Shown here: piece by piece, positions 44,152 through 54,488 of the stretch
Layout: every line of letters starts with the position of its first letter
How positions within the stretch are numbered: the stretch's first letter is position 1
NCBI RefSeq assembly: GCF_014193675.1
Contig: NZ_BLXZ01000009.1
Location: 124,287 to 188,286 of the forward strand
Length of the DNA stretch: 64,000 nucleotides
Direction of reading: 5' to 3'
DNA from: Geomonas limicola
GTDB taxonomy: Bacteria; Desulfobacterota; Desulfuromonadia; Geobacterales; Geobacteraceae
Made by a program: the position numbers and the translations under genes
The notes under the pieces: generated by a model
Databases searched by the model: none
Seen by the model: only the letters and a program-made list of their open reading frames with translations
What the model was told of the DNA's origin: nothing

Positions 44152-44421
44152 TCACACAAGGTCTTCTTTCTCAAAACCTTGCATAGCAACGGCGGTGGTA
44201 ACGCCGGCATTGACCGCCGCAGTGATATCGATTGCCTGCAGCAGCGCCTCCTGGGGAATCCCCGTCTCCAGTGCCTTGCGCATCCTGGTGCCGGTGCAGT
44301 GCACGCAGCCCCGCGTCAGCGCGACGGCAAGACCGATCAGTTGCTTCTCGCGGTCTGTCAGGTGTTCGGCGGCATGGGAGTGTTCCAACAGCGCCGTTGC
44401 TGCGAAATCTTCGAGTTTCAT
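44152..44421 (-). CDS. AhpD-like / carboxymuconolactone decarboxylase family protein
   Basis: 89 aa starting MKLEDFAATALLEHSHAAEH. The CMD/AhpD core motif RGCVHCTGTRMRKAL carries a CxxC redox pair plus an upstream acidic residue and a following His-type position, as in AhpD peroxidase reductants. The start at ATG 44421 has GAGGGGGA upstream; an upstream TTG at 44427 is too close to that site. It is divergent from the hemerythrin gene across 134 bp, so both may answer to oxygen or peroxide stress. A TATAAT on the minus strand at 44461-44456 could be its -10. Confidence 0.85.
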   Translation of the reverse strand: MKLEDFAATALLEHSHAAEHLTDREKQLIGLAVALTRGCVHCTGTRMRKALETGIPQEALLQAIDITAAVNAGVTTAVAMQGFEKEDLV

Positions 44422-44555
44422 AGCCAATCCCCCTCAAGACGATGATATGGCACTTATTATAACAGCTCAAAGAACTGGACATTCCGATCGGCTGCAGTTA
44501 AAGTGCAGACATCGTGCAGTCTAAGGTGGGTACCTCGCTGAAGGAGGATACGCTG

Positions 44556-44960
44556 GTGATCGAGTGGCAAGACTCTCTGTCAGTCGGCGTGCTGGAGATA
44601 GACATCCAGCACAAACTGCTCTTCGAGCGTTTTAACAGTTTTCTGCAGGCCTGCCAGTCGGAGGCCGAGCACGACAAGGTGCACCGTTTGTTCTGGTTTC
44701 TCGAGGCCTACGCGGTGACCCACTTCACGGAGGAAGAGAAGCTCATGCAGGCATCGGGCTTCCCGGATCTCCCAATTCACCGCAAGCAGCACCTGGAGTT
44801 CGCCGCCGAGGTCGCCAGGGTCAAGGAGCAGCTGCGCAGTGAAGGGCCAACCGCGCCCCTGGTGAACGGCCTTACCACGTTCATCAGCGACTGGCTGGTC
44901 AGGCACATCTCCCAGATGGACCGGGCCATCGGCAGGCACCTGCAGCGTAGCGCGACCTAG
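44556..44960 (+). CDS. Bacteriohemerythrin
   Basis: 134 aa from GTG 44556, which has AAGGAGG 8 nt upstream and gives the family start (V/M)IEWQDSLSVGVLEID. An upstream GTG at 44514 is less likely. Di-iron ligands are visible: His in IDIQHK, His and Glu in HFTEEEK, two His in HRKQH, and His and Asp in HISQMD. Such proteins bind O2 for sensing, storage or delivery. Common in microaerophilic and anaerobic deltaproteobacteria. Confidence 0.93.
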   Translation: MIEWQDSLSVGVLEIDIQHKLLFERFNSFLQACQSEAEHDKVHRLFWFLEAYAVTHFTEEEKLMQASGFPDLPIHRKQHLEFAAEVARVKEQLRSEGPTAPLVNGLTTFISDWLVRHISQMDRAIGRHLQRSAT

Positions 44961-45031
44961 GCCGGACATACGTTCAGCTTCAGCGCACGCGCACACCGTG
45001 GCCTCGCCCGGTGACCGAACGCGCGCCGGGG

Positions 45032-45074
45032 GAAAAAAAAGGGACCAACCACTTCCCGGTCAGGTCCCTTTTTC
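45032..45074. terminator. Bidirectional intrinsic terminator
   Basis: AAAAAAAAGGGACC and GGTCCCTTTTT flank a 16-base loop. It lies between the convergent hemerythrin and DUF2141 genes and can serve both. Confidence 0.85.
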
Positions 45075-45086
45075 ACGTCCAGGTTT

Positions 45087-45515
45087 CTACTTGAAGATGA
45101 GCTGGATGGTCTGGGTCGGTTGCTTCAGCTCGAAAGCGGCATCCGCGAAGCTCGGGGGGCCCATCAGACCGCGGGCCCCGTTGGATGCCGCGGTCGGCTC
45201 CACCGGCCACCCCAGGAGGCTGCGGTCCAGGGTGCCGTTGTTGTTCTGGTCGTGGTAGGCGGCAGCGGCGTAGCTGCCACGGGGGATACCGGTAAAGGCG
45301 AGTTCCAGCTCCGGTCCGGCGACCGGCGCGGACTTCTGGGCCACCGCCTTCTCAGGCTGGGTCGGAAAGCCCCCGGGCTCCTTCCAGAGCATGACCCGGA
45401 CCGTGCCGAACGGCTTGTGCAGACCGGAGATTTTCACGGTGAGGGTTTCCGCGACGGCGGCGTTTTGCCAGCCAAACAGCACCACGAGGACCAGCAAGGA
45501 CACGGATTGCTTCAT
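45087..45515 (-). CDS. DUF2141 family exported protein
   Basis: 142 aa with a signal peptide (MKQSVSLLVLVVLFGWQNA, cut after VAE-like). The mature part is a beta-sandwich with the DUF2141 pattern ISGLHKPFGTVRVMLW and GSYAAAAYHDQNNNGTLD, then GWPVEP. The function of DUF2141 proteins is unknown; they are periplasmic or exported. GGAAGG lies 6 nt before ATG. It is followed by the bidirectional terminator. Confidence 0.85.
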   Translation of the reverse strand: MKQSVSLLVLVVLFGWQNAAVAETLTVKISGLHKPFGTVRVMLWKEPGGFPTQPEKAVAQKSAPVAGPELELAFTGIPRGSYAAAAYHDQNNNGTLDRSLLGWPVEPTAASNGARGLMGPPSFADAAFELKQPTQTIQLIFK

Positions 45516-45605
45516 GAATCGCCTTCCGGGTAGATGGAGTGGCGGCCCGCTCTTTTAGGGGGTGGGTCGCCCGATCCTTGTAGCACATCTTGCCCGGCGG
45601 CGCGA

Positions 45606-47054
45606 TCATTTTTCCGGTTCCGCCTGGGCCTCGGGCTCCAGGGAGGCATAGAGCGTCTTGCCGGAGCGCTTCAAAAGGAGCAGGAGCGGTTCGCCCGACG
45701 GGGCCTCCCGGAGGGCCGCCTGGTACTCGACCAGGGTACGCACCGGCTTGCGGTTTACCTCCAGGACCAGGTCCCCCAGCTGCACCCCGGCCTCCTCCGC
45801 GCGCCCCCCCGGTTCGAGCTCCACTACCGCGACCCCGCTCTGTTCCTCGATGCCGGAATGCTCGCGCAGGCTCTCGGTCAACTCGGCCACCCTAAGCCCT
45901 GGCCCCGATCCGACGCCGGCCGCGGGGTGCGGCTTTGGCTTCTCCTGCTCTTCGCGTAACTCCCGTACCACCAGCGTCTTGCCCAGCTCCAGGCCGTCGC
46001 GCACCACGAGGACCGTGACCCGCTCCCCGACCGCCGTCTCGGCCACCAGGCGGGTCAGCTCGCCGCCGTCGTTCACGTGCTTGCCGGCAAAGGCGCTGAT
46101 GACATCCCCCTGCCGGATCCCGGCGTGCTGCGCAGGACTCCCCGGCTCCACCTCCCCCACCAGCGCTCCCTTGGCCTCCTTCAGGTTGAAGGAGCGGGCG
46201 ATCTCCGGGGTGACGTTCTGCACCCCTGCCCCGATCCACCCCCTGACCACCCTCCCCCGGGCCTGAAGCTGGGCGATCACCCGCTTGGCGAGGGTACTCG
46301 GAATGGCGAAGCCGATCCCCTGGCCTCCCGAGACGATGGCCGTCGTGATGCCGACTACCTCCCCCTTAAGGTTCACCAAGGGTCCCCCGCTGTTGCCCGG
46401 GTTGATCGGGGTGTCGGTCTGCAGGAAGCTGTCGTAGGGACCGGACCCGATCACCCGCCCGGTCGCGGAGATGATCCCCTGGGTGACGGTGTGCTCGAGC
46501 CCGAAGGGGTTTCCCACCGCGAGCACCCAGTCCCCCACCCGCATCCGGTCCGAGTCCCCCAGGGTGAGCACCGGCAGGTCCTGAAACCGGGTGGAGATCT
46601 TCAAAAGTGCCAGGTCGGTCTTGGCATCGCGCCCCACCACCCTGGCCTTCAGCTCGCGGCCATCCGAGATCTTCACCTTGATCTCCTCGGACCCCTGCAC
46701 CATGTGGTTGTTGGTGACGATGTAGCCGTCCCGGGTAACGATGATCCCGGACCCCAGGCTTTGCTGTTTCATCTCGCGGTCCGGCAGGTCGCGGAAGCGC
46801 TTGAGGAACTCCCCCAGCGGCGAGTCGTCTTCGGGACCCAGGAAATGGCGGAACGGGTTTCCCGGGACGGTGACCGTAGAGGTGGTGCTGATATTCACCA
46901 CCGCAGGGGTGACCCGTGCGGCGAGCTCCGCGAAGGAGGGGGGAATACCGGCCACCTCGCTGCGCCCCTGGCGCTCGCAGCCAAACGGGAGTACCAGGAA
47001 AAGGGTGCACAGAGCCAACAGCGCCTTGGGCCTAACCGTATGCCACAGGTTCAT
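45606..47054 (-). CDS. HtrA/DegP-like periplasmic serine protease
   Basis: 482 aa. N-terminal hydrophobic segment ending near LPFGC, so probably exported or lipid-anchored. The trypsin-like core shows the triad His in IVTNNHMV, Asp in AKTDLALLK and Ser in NPGNSGGPLV. Two PDZ domains follow (about 270-360 and 385-470). This is a Do-type protease that degrades or refolds damaged envelope proteins. ATG 47054 has GAGGAGG 7 nt upstream; a GTG 15 nt earlier overlaps that site. It is a likely partner of the neighbouring penicillin-binding protein in envelope stress. Confidence 0.94.
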   Translation of the reverse strand: MNLWHTVRPKALLALCTLFLVLPFGCERQGRSEVAGIPPSFAELAARVTPAVVNISTTSTVTVPGNPFRHFLGPEDDSPLGEFLKRFRDLPDREMKQQSLGSGIIVTRDGYIVTNNHMVQGSEEIKVKISDGRELKARVVGRDAKTDLALLKISTRFQDLPVLTLGDSDRMRVGDWVLAVGNPFGLEHTVTQGIISATGRVIGSGPYDSFLQTDTPINPGNSGGPLVNLKGEVVGITTAIVSGGQGIGFAIPSTLAKRVIAQLQARGRVVRGWIGAGVQNVTPEIARSFNLKEAKGALVGEVEPGSPAQHAGIRQGDVISAFAGKHVNDGGELTRLVAETAVGERVTVLVVRDGLELGKTLVVRELREEQEKPKPHPAAGVGSGPGLRVAELTESLREHSGIEEQSGVAVVELEPGGRAEEAGVQLGDLVLEVNRKPVRTLVEYQAALREAPSGEPLLLLLKRSGKTLYASLEPEAQAEPEK

Positions 47055-47096
47055 CGCGCGCCTCCTCACCGCAGTCTGACCGCCGACACCCCACCT

Positions 47097-47124
47097 AACG
47101 TAACTAAGATGGTTTTAATGTCAA
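47097..47124 (-). promoter_or_regulatory. Sigma-70-type promoter for the HtrA gene
   Basis: Minus strand TTGACA at 47124-47119, 16-bp spacer, TACGTT at 47102-47097. The -35 is consensus, the -10 partial. It lies about 43 bp before the start codon. Confidence 0.45.
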
Positions 47125-47134
47125 CGAACGGCGC

Positions 47135-47168
47135 AAAAAAGGCGCCTTCCCCGGGCGGGGAAGACGCC
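47135..47168 (-). terminator. Intrinsic terminator of the penicillin-binding protein gene
   Basis: On the minus strand GGCGTCTTCCCC pairs with GGGGAAGGCGCC around a 4-base loop, followed by six T. It lies 36 bp past the stop. Confidence 0.88.
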
Positions 47169-47203
47169 GTGCGACGTCGGGTGGCAATGAAGTGAAGGTA
47201 GCC

Positions 47204-49231
47204 TTACTGGAGCTGCGGTTGCGCAGCACCCGGGACCGGTTGGGGATCCGGCGCCTGCAGCTCCTGCTCGGGGAAGCTCTCGGTGCCTGCCGGGGGAGCC
47301 GGGGCGCTGCCGTGTTTCGGGCAGTACTCGGTGGGCTCGGTCCCCGGAAGGAAGAACTCCTCGCGCGGGTTGGGGCACTGCGGCGTGGCGAGCTTCCCGG
47401 TCGTCGGATCGATGGTCGCCGTGACCACCGTCTCCGGTTTGGGGAAATCGACGACCGGCTTGCCGGCGAGCGCTCCCCTCATGAAGCGCCCCCAGATCGG
47501 GGCTGCGACGGCGCCGCCGGTAAAGCCGCGTCCGCCGGGCTTCGGCTTGTCGTGCCCCACCCAGACGCCGGTAACGAGCTGCGGTGTGTAGCCTACAAAC
47601 CAGGCGTCGCGGTAGTCGTCGGTGGTGCCGGTCTTGCCGGCGGCCGGGCGCTCCTGGCTGAACTTCTTGAGCCCCTTGGCGGTCCCGTAGGTGAGGACGT
47701 CCTTGAGCATCAGGGTGGTTACGTAGGCGGTGGCCGGGGCGAGCGCCGGGGTCACCACGGGGGGGATCTCGGTCCAGGCGCGGCGCCTTTGGTCGTAGAT
47801 CCGGATGATGGTGCGCGGCTCCGAGCGCACCCCTCCGCTGGCGAGCGGCGAATAGGCGGAGACCAGCTGGCTTAGGGTCACCTCGTCGGTCCCCAAGGCA
47901 AGTGAGAGCCCGTTTTGCGGATGCAGCGACAGCCCGAGGGTGCCGGCGAATCCGGCGAAGTAGGGAACGCCGATGGCGTCTAACAGCTTCACGGCGATCA
48001 CGTTGTTCGAGTGCGCCAGCGCCTCGCGCAGGGGGAGCTCGCCAAAAGCCTTACGCTCGTAGTTCACCGGTGTCCAGCTCTGGCCGTTGCCCCGATCGTA
48101 GGCGACCGGCGTGTCGTTCATGAGCGTTGCGGCGGTGTAGCCCTTCTCGAGCGCCGCCGCATAGATGAGCGGTTTTACCGAAGAGCCGGGTTGACGCCTG
48201 GCCAGAAAGGCGCGGTCGTAGGGGCTCGCGGCGAAATCGACCCCGCCTGCCGCGGCCAGCACGTCGCCGGTGGCGGGGTCCTGGCAGAGGATCGCCCCCT
48301 GCAGCTTGGGTGAGATTTTCTTCACCCCGTCGCGCAGCGTCTCCTCGGCCAGGTTCTGCAGGTTGAGGTCCATGGCGGCGATGACGTCGAGTCCCCCCTG
48401 CTCGAGGACCCCGGCGCCGAAGCGCTCGATGAGCTTCGCCTTCACGTGGGCCAGGTAGTAGGACTGCTTGCCGGGTTTGATCACCGTGGCCGGATGGGCC
48501 ATCAGGGTCTGGCGCTCCCGCTCGCTGATCATCTTCATGTCGACCATGCGCTTGAGTACCACCGAGCGGCGCAGCGCCACCTTCTGGGGATCCCCCAGGG
48601 GGTTGTAGCGCCCGGGCGCCTTGGGTATGCCGGCCAGGAGCGAGCACTCCGCGTCGGTGAGCTCCTGGGGTTGCTTGTCGAAGTACAGGCGTGCCGCCTG
48701 GGCGATCCCCCAGGCCCCGTTACCGAAGTTGATCTCGTTGAAGTACATCTCGAGGATCTGCGCCTTCGAGTATTTCTTCTCGAAGTCCATGGCGAGCTGC
48801 GCTTCCTTCACCTTGCGGTCCAGGGTCTTCTCGCCGGTCAAGAACTTGTTCTTGATGAGCTGCTGGGTGATGGTCGAGCCCCCCTCGGCCATGCGCCCCT
48901 TGGCGACGTCCTTCACCAGGGCGCGCGCGATCCCTTTCAGGTCGATGCCGTTGTGTTCGTAGAAACGGGAGTCCTCAACCGCCACCAGGGCGTCCTGCAG
49001 GAACTTTGGGATCTGGTTGATGGGGGTCCAGTAGCGCCCTGTGGGGAGGATCCGTCCGGCGAAGCGGCCGTCGCGGTCGAAGACCCGGATCGAGCCGGTG
49101 TTGGCAGGGAGCAGGGGGAAGGTGGCGACCTTTTCCGCGAACGCGGAAGAAAGCGGGAATACGATCAAAAAGGCCGCCAGGGCAAGAGCCTTGAGCAGCC
49201 TGGTGGACAGCGGGGTAACGGGAGACGACAA
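47204..49231 (-). CDS. mrcA: Class A penicillin-binding protein (PBP1A type)
   Basis: 675 aa from TTG 49231, which has AAAGGAG 8 nt upstream; earlier starts lack a site and would add non-conserved residues. A membrane anchor (LLKALALAAFLIVFPLSSAF) is followed by the glycosyltransferase-51 domain with VEDSRFYEHNGID and GGSTITQQLIKN. The transpeptidase domain then has the SxxK (GSSVKPLIYAA), SxN (SNNVIAVKLL) and KTGT (AAGKTGTTDD) motifs. It polymerises and cross-links peptidoglycan. A Pro-rich tail ends the protein. The rare TTG start may lower expression. Confidence 0.94.
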   Translation of the reverse strand: MSSPVTPLSTRLLKALALAAFLIVFPLSSAFAEKVATFPLLPANTGSIRVFDRDGRFAGRILPTGRYWTPINQIPKFLQDALVAVEDSRFYEHNGIDLKGIARALVKDVAKGRMAEGGSTITQQLIKNKFLTGEKTLDRKVKEAQLAMDFEKKYSKAQILEMYFNEINFGNGAWGIAQAARLYFDKQPQELTDAECSLLAGIPKAPGRYNPLGDPQKVALRRSVVLKRMVDMKMISERERQTLMAHPATVIKPGKQSYYLAHVKAKLIERFGAGVLEQGGLDVIAAMDLNLQNLAEETLRDGVKKISPKLQGAILCQDPATGDVLAAAGGVDFAASPYDRAFLARRQPGSSVKPLIYAAALEKGYTAATLMNDTPVAYDRGNGQSWTPVNYERKAFGELPLREALAHSNNVIAVKLLDAIGVPYFAGFAGTLGLSLHPQNGLSLALGTDEVTLSQLVSAYSPLASGGVRSEPRTIIRIYDQRRRAWTEIPPVVTPALAPATAYVTTLMLKDVLTYGTAKGLKKFSQERPAAGKTGTTDDYRDAWFVGYTPQLVTGVWVGHDKPKPGGRGFTGGAVAAPIWGRFMRGALAGKPVVDFPKPETVVTATIDPTTGKLATPQCPNPREEFFLPGTEPTEYCPKHGSAPAPPAGTESFPEQELQAPDPQPVPGAAQPQLQ

Positions 49232-49380
49232 GATAGGTTCTCCTTTGCAAGCGGGATGACGCTCGGTAATTTTTACTCCTTCCGGCCAAGCTGCGTCAAG
49301 CTGCAAATGCCAATGCTGCGGCAGAAGCGGCTTCACGGCAAAGAAGGAGGAGGATGCGGAACTGGTACCACGGTTTTCCC

Positions 49381-49409
49381 TTGACGCACATACCCCCAAG
49401 GGGTATCTT
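49381..49409 (+). promoter_or_regulatory. Promoter of the csoR-copA operon
   Basis: TTGACG (49381-49386), 17-bp spacer, TATCTT (49404-49409). The first operator palindrome sits across the spacer and the start of the -10, so repressor binding should block RNA polymerase. Confidence 0.6.
49390..49406. promoter_or_regulatory. CsoR-type operator 1
   Basis: ATACCCCCAAGGGGTAT, a near-perfect palindrome with the TACCCC/GGGGTA arms typical of CsoR/RcnR-family operators. It overlaps the promoter. Confidence 0.75.
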
Positions 49410-49420
49410 CAGTTCATACG

Positions 49421-49437
49421 ATACCCCACCGGGGTAT
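49421..49437. promoter_or_regulatory. CsoR-type operator 2
   Basis: ATACCCCACCGGGGTAT, with the same arms as operator 1; the centres are 31 bp apart, about three helical turns. It lies between the promoter and the csoR start codon. Confidence 0.75.
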
Positions 49438-49450
49438 AAGGGAGTCTGCC

Positions 49451-49735
49451 ATGGAAGAGAGTCAGAAAAAGCTGGTGGCCCGGGTCAAGAGGATCGGCGG
49501 ACAGGTGGCAGGTGTCGAGCGGATGCTCAACGAAAAACGCTACTGCGTGGACATCCTGAACCAGATCGCCGCCATACGCTCGGCGCTGGATGCCCTGGGG
49601 GTGGAGCTTTTGACCCGACACCTGGAGAGCTGCGTGCTCGGCCACGGCAGTGACAACGAACACCCGGAAGCGAAGGCCATGTCGCAACAGGAACTTTTGG
49701 CCGAAGTGAAGACCGCCCTGTCGCGGTTTCTCTAG
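49451..49735 (+). CDS. csoR: CsoR-type copper-sensing repressor
   Basis: 94 aa, all-helical CsoR/RcnR fold. The Cu(I) ligands C32-H57-C61 are present (KRYCVDI; TRHLESC), the set that marks copper sensors rather than formaldehyde (FrmR) or Ni/Co (RcnR) types. Without copper it binds the twin operators just upstream; Cu(I) releases it. It is 12 bp upstream of copA, so it controls its own operon. Confidence 0.92.
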   Translation: MEESQKKLVARVKRIGGQVAGVERMLNEKRYCVDILNQIAAIRSALDALGVELLTRHLESCVLGHGSDNEHPEAKAMSQQELLAEVKTALSRFL

Positions 49736-49747
49736 AGGAGATGGACC

Positions 49748-52039
<2,292 letters not shown>

Positions 52040-52042
52040 ACC

Positions 52043-52252
52043 ATGGACGGCATCCAGATTATGGTAACCCTGGGCGGCATCGCCCTCATCGCGGCAACGC
52101 TCTGGTTTTTCTTCGGCGCGAGCACCGGTCCCGGGGCAGGGAAAAAGAAGTTCGCCTGTCCCATGCACCCCTGGATCACCAGCGACGATCCCGCGGTCCC
52201 CTGTTCGTTGTGCGGGATGCCGCTGGTTCGCAGCGATGAACTGAAAACCTGA
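52043..52252 (+). CDS. Small membrane protein with heavy-metal-binding motif
   Basis: 69 aa. One membrane helix (IMVTLGGIALIAATLWFFFG) is followed by a soluble tail with ACPMHPWITSD and PCSLCGMPLV. The CPMHP...CxxCGM pattern is the heavy-metal-binding domain found next to copper exporters. It may pass copper to CopA or act as a metal buffer. It follows copA by 3 bp, so it is part of the operon. Confidence 0.85.
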   Translation: MDGIQIMVTLGGIALIAATLWFFFGASTGPGAGKKKFACPMHPWITSDDPAVPCSLCGMPLVRSDELKT

Positions 52253-52804
52253 GGAACCGGCGTTTCCCGGTCCCTCCCCGCGTCAAAATGACGACTCGCG
52301 CAGGCTGGCTTTTTCCAAAAAATTGGCGGTAGCGCCGGAGGGAGCAGGTCTGGACAGTGGACCGGCCCCTCCGCCCCCCGGCAGCCCTAAAGGTTCGAGA
52401 TCAAACGAAAGTCAGCTCCCCCCACCGGATAACCTGCAACGCCAGGAAAAGGCAAACGCACGCGATTCCCCTCTCCCTCTCCCGACCGACGCCCCGGGCC
52501 TGACCACCCACCAACTGCAACATACCGATTTGACAGCAGTTTACCCCTCCATCCCCCAGGACAGCTTCCTTTTACCGTACTTTACCTATCTTTACCTTCG
52601 GCAAACCTAACCGAGCAATCCGCAGCACGCTCCTTGCTCCCTCCCCTACTGCGGGCCGCTCCCGGGCAAACCGGGTCCTGGTCCGGAATCCATTCAAGGA
52701 GGTACCGGCAGACATGACCACAGCATCGGCACGAGGCCCCGGCTAGCGGGTGCTTCCAGCGGACCTGAGACCACGGCAACCAACCACCACAAGGAGGCAC
52801 CACG
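52253..52804. other. Intergenic region upstream of the Ser/Thr-rich repeat protein
   Basis: 552 bp between the copper operon and the repeat protein, both plus strand. A 95-aa frame at 52323-52610 has no ribosome-binding site and a low-complexity Pro-rich start, so it is not called. An AAGGAGG at 52696-52702 precedes a 10-codon frame (52714-52746). No promoter, terminator or structured RNA was recognised with confidence. Confidence 0.4.
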
Positions 52805-53872
52805 ATGTCAATTTCCGCAATTTCCTCCGGTAGCACCAGCTACCTCGACCTCGCCACGTTGCGCGAGGAGTTCAAGAACCTCGGCAGTGCGCTCACCTCG
52901 GAAAACCTCTCCGACGCCCAGAGCGCCTACAGTGACCTGAAAACCGACAGTGCCAGCGCAGGCAGCGACACCAGCAACCCGATGGCGAAGGACCTGAGCA
53001 GCCTGGGGAGCGCCCTCGATTCGGGAGATCTCTCCAGCGCCAAAGAGACCTATGCCGAAATCCAGAAACACCTCGCCGGTCACGGCGCATTCGCCCGGCA
53101 ACAGATGGAGCTGAAAACGGCCTGGGACAGCACGAGCGACTCCTCCACGAGTTCGGCGGACCAGGAAAGCGGCACAAGCTCCACCGACCAACTGGGCCAG
53201 GAACTGCAGAGCCTGATCGCAGCCCTTGGCTCCGGCAACCTCTCCGACGCCCAGGCCGCCTTCGCCACCTTGCAAAGTGACGTTTCCTCGAAAACTGGCG
53301 GCAGCTCCGACGACCCCTTCAGCAAAGACCTGCAGAGCTTGGGGGATTCGCTCACCTCGGGAAACCTGAGCGAGGCCCAGCAGCAGATGGCAAAGATCGA
53401 GGACAAGCTGAGCCAGCGCCCGCAAGGTCCGCCGCCGCCCCCGCCGCCGCAGAGCGGCTCCGAGGAAGACAGCAGCACGCTGCAAAGCGACCTCGACACC
53501 TTGAGCGCCGCGCTGCAATCAGGCGATCTCTCTGCGGCCCAGAAGGCCTTCGCCAGCTTCGAGAGCGACCTCACCGGCCAAAGCAGCGACACCACAACCG
53601 GCGCGACCGGCACCTCGGGGACCAGCCAGGTGAAGCACCACCACCCGCACCACTCCTCGGCGACCAGTGCCCAGAGTTCCACCGACTCCAGCGCGGAGAG
53701 CAGCACAACCGCCAGCACTGCCAGCAGCACCAGCTCCGAGACCGGCTCCAGCGCCAGCAGCGCAACGAGCGTCGAGTTGAGCCGGTTGCTTCAGACGGCT
53801 CTTACCAGCTACCTGCAATCAAGCAGCAAGTACTCCGCGCAGGATTCCGCGTCGGCCGCGCTGTTCATGTAA
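52805..53872 (+). CDS. Ser/Thr-rich protein with five internal repeats
   Basis: 355 aa with AAGGAGG 9 nt before ATG. It contains five related units of about 27 residues (about 22-47, 63-90, 133-160, 174-202, 228-257), each around L-x-x-L-x-(S/A)-A-L-x-S-(G/E)-(N/D)-L-S-x-A-(Q/K). The units are likely helix-turn-helix pairs. Linkers are Ser/Asp-rich, and a Pro run (about 208-216) and a long Ser/Thr tail with KHHHPHH follow. There is no signal peptide. Content is unusually low in hydrophobics for this genome. It is not a family I can name. Confidence 0.75.
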   Translation: MSISAISSGSTSYLDLATLREEFKNLGSALTSENLSDAQSAYSDLKTDSASAGSDTSNPMAKDLSSLGSALDSGDLSSAKETYAEIQKHLAGHGAFARQQMELKTAWDSTSDSSTSSADQESGTSSTDQLGQELQSLIAALGSGNLSDAQAAFATLQSDVSSKTGGSSDDPFSKDLQSLGDSLTSGNLSEAQQQMAKIEDKLSQRPQGPPPPPPPQSGSEEDSSTLQSDLDTLSAALQSGDLSAAQKAFASFESDLTGQSSDTTTGATGTSGTSQVKHHHPHHSSATSAQSSTDSSAESSTTASTASSTSSETGSSASSATSVELSRLLQTALTSYLQSSSKYSAQDSASAALFM

Positions 53873-53964
53873 CTCGGCGACGCAGGGTGTAGGCTGGACC
53901 GACCACCAGGAAGCCTCTCCGCGCCGACCGACCGAAGCGCGGGACACCGCACGCTGCACAGCAC

Positions 53965-53998
53965 GAGGGTCAGCCGTATCCAGGCTGGCCCTCTTTTC
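53965..53998 (+). terminator. Intrinsic terminator after the repeat-protein gene
   Basis: GAGGG-T-CAGCC pairs with GGCTG-G-CCCTC around a 7-base loop, followed by TTTT. It lies about 95 bp past the stop. Confidence 0.75.
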
Positions 53999-54103
53999 GT
54001 AGCGTCGGGCGCGCCGGCCCTACCCTCGTGAAAGTATTTCGCCCCCCTCCAGGGGGAGGTTTCCCGAACAGGATCTTGAGGCACCTGGTGCCGCAGCGAA
54101 GTG

Positions 54104-54117
54104 GTGATCACGATCAC
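54104..54117. promoter_or_regulatory. CRP/FNR-like palindrome
   Basis: GTGA, six bases, TCAC, the core of sites bound by CRP/FNR-family regulators. It lies directly upstream of the -24 element at 54122, so a bound regulator would probably interfere with that promoter or act there in its place. Confidence 0.35.
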
Positions 54118-54121
54118 AAAC

Positions 54122-54136
54122 TGGCACTGATTGTGC
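54122..54136 (+). promoter_or_regulatory. Candidate sigma-54 promoter for the 86-aa gene
   Basis: TGGCACTGATTGTGC: a full TGGCAC -24, correct spacing, and GTGC in place of TTGC at -12. The predicted start near 54148 leaves about 62 nt before the ATG at 54210. Confidence 0.45.
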
Positions 54137-54209
54137 TTCAGCAAGTAACTGTTGGGAAAGTAACTATGCCGGTTGACGCCGGGATGGCGGTAAGGAAGAG
54201 GAGCCGACG

Positions 54210-54470
54210 ATGCTTGTTCAGGTTCAGTGGACCAACAGTATGTACGACTACGTTCAGGATGTCCTGCTCGACGATCTTATCGAGGCGGGCGGGGTGCAGC
54301 GTTTCCTGCGCAGTTCAGGATGGGCGACCATCGGCGTGGACCAGATCCGCTCCAAAACACCTGCAACGGGGTACATCGGCCCGGAACGCCGGGGGACCTG
54401 GCAACCCGACCCGCAGGCGGAAGCCACCGAGCTCCAGGCACACAGTTTTAACCACTGCGGCGCCTGCTGA
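54210..54470 (+). CDS. Small Geobacter-type protein (86 aa)
   Basis: 86 aa starting MLVQVQWTNSMYDYVQDVLL. The pattern L-x-x-LI-x-x-G-x-(I/V)-x-x-F-L-x-x-x-GW recurs in the 66-aa protein at 62493-62693, so the two are probably distant paralogues. The tail has PERRG and ends HCGAC. Similar small proteins are common in Geobacter genomes (from memory); their function is unknown. A sigma-54-like and a CRP/FNR-like site lie upstream. Confidence 0.75.
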   Translation: MLVQVQWTNSMYDYVQDVLLDDLIEAGGVQRFLRSSGWATIGVDQIRSKTPATGYIGPERRGTWQPDPQAEATELQAHSFNHCGAC

Positions 54471-54488
54471 AGGTCCCCGTGATCCGGG

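Larger units (their letters stand above)
53873..54209. other. Intergenic region with terminator and regulatory elements
   Basis: 337 bp. It holds the terminator at 53965-53998, a CRP/FNR-like palindrome at 54104-54117 and a sigma-54-like element at 54122-54136, each listed separately. No gene was recognised. Confidence 0.5.

Noticed and set aside
44152..44421. Possible selenocysteine in the AhpD-like protein, as in some relatives
   Set aside because: The redox motif is plain CVHC with no in-frame TGA.
52323..52610. 95-aa frame before the repeat protein
   Set aside because: No ribosome-binding site, no ATG and low-complexity sequence.
52714..52746. 10-codon frame after AAGGAGG
   Set aside because: The gap to the ATG is long (11 nt) and there is no codon pattern suggesting attenuation; could be a leader peptide, but support is too thin.
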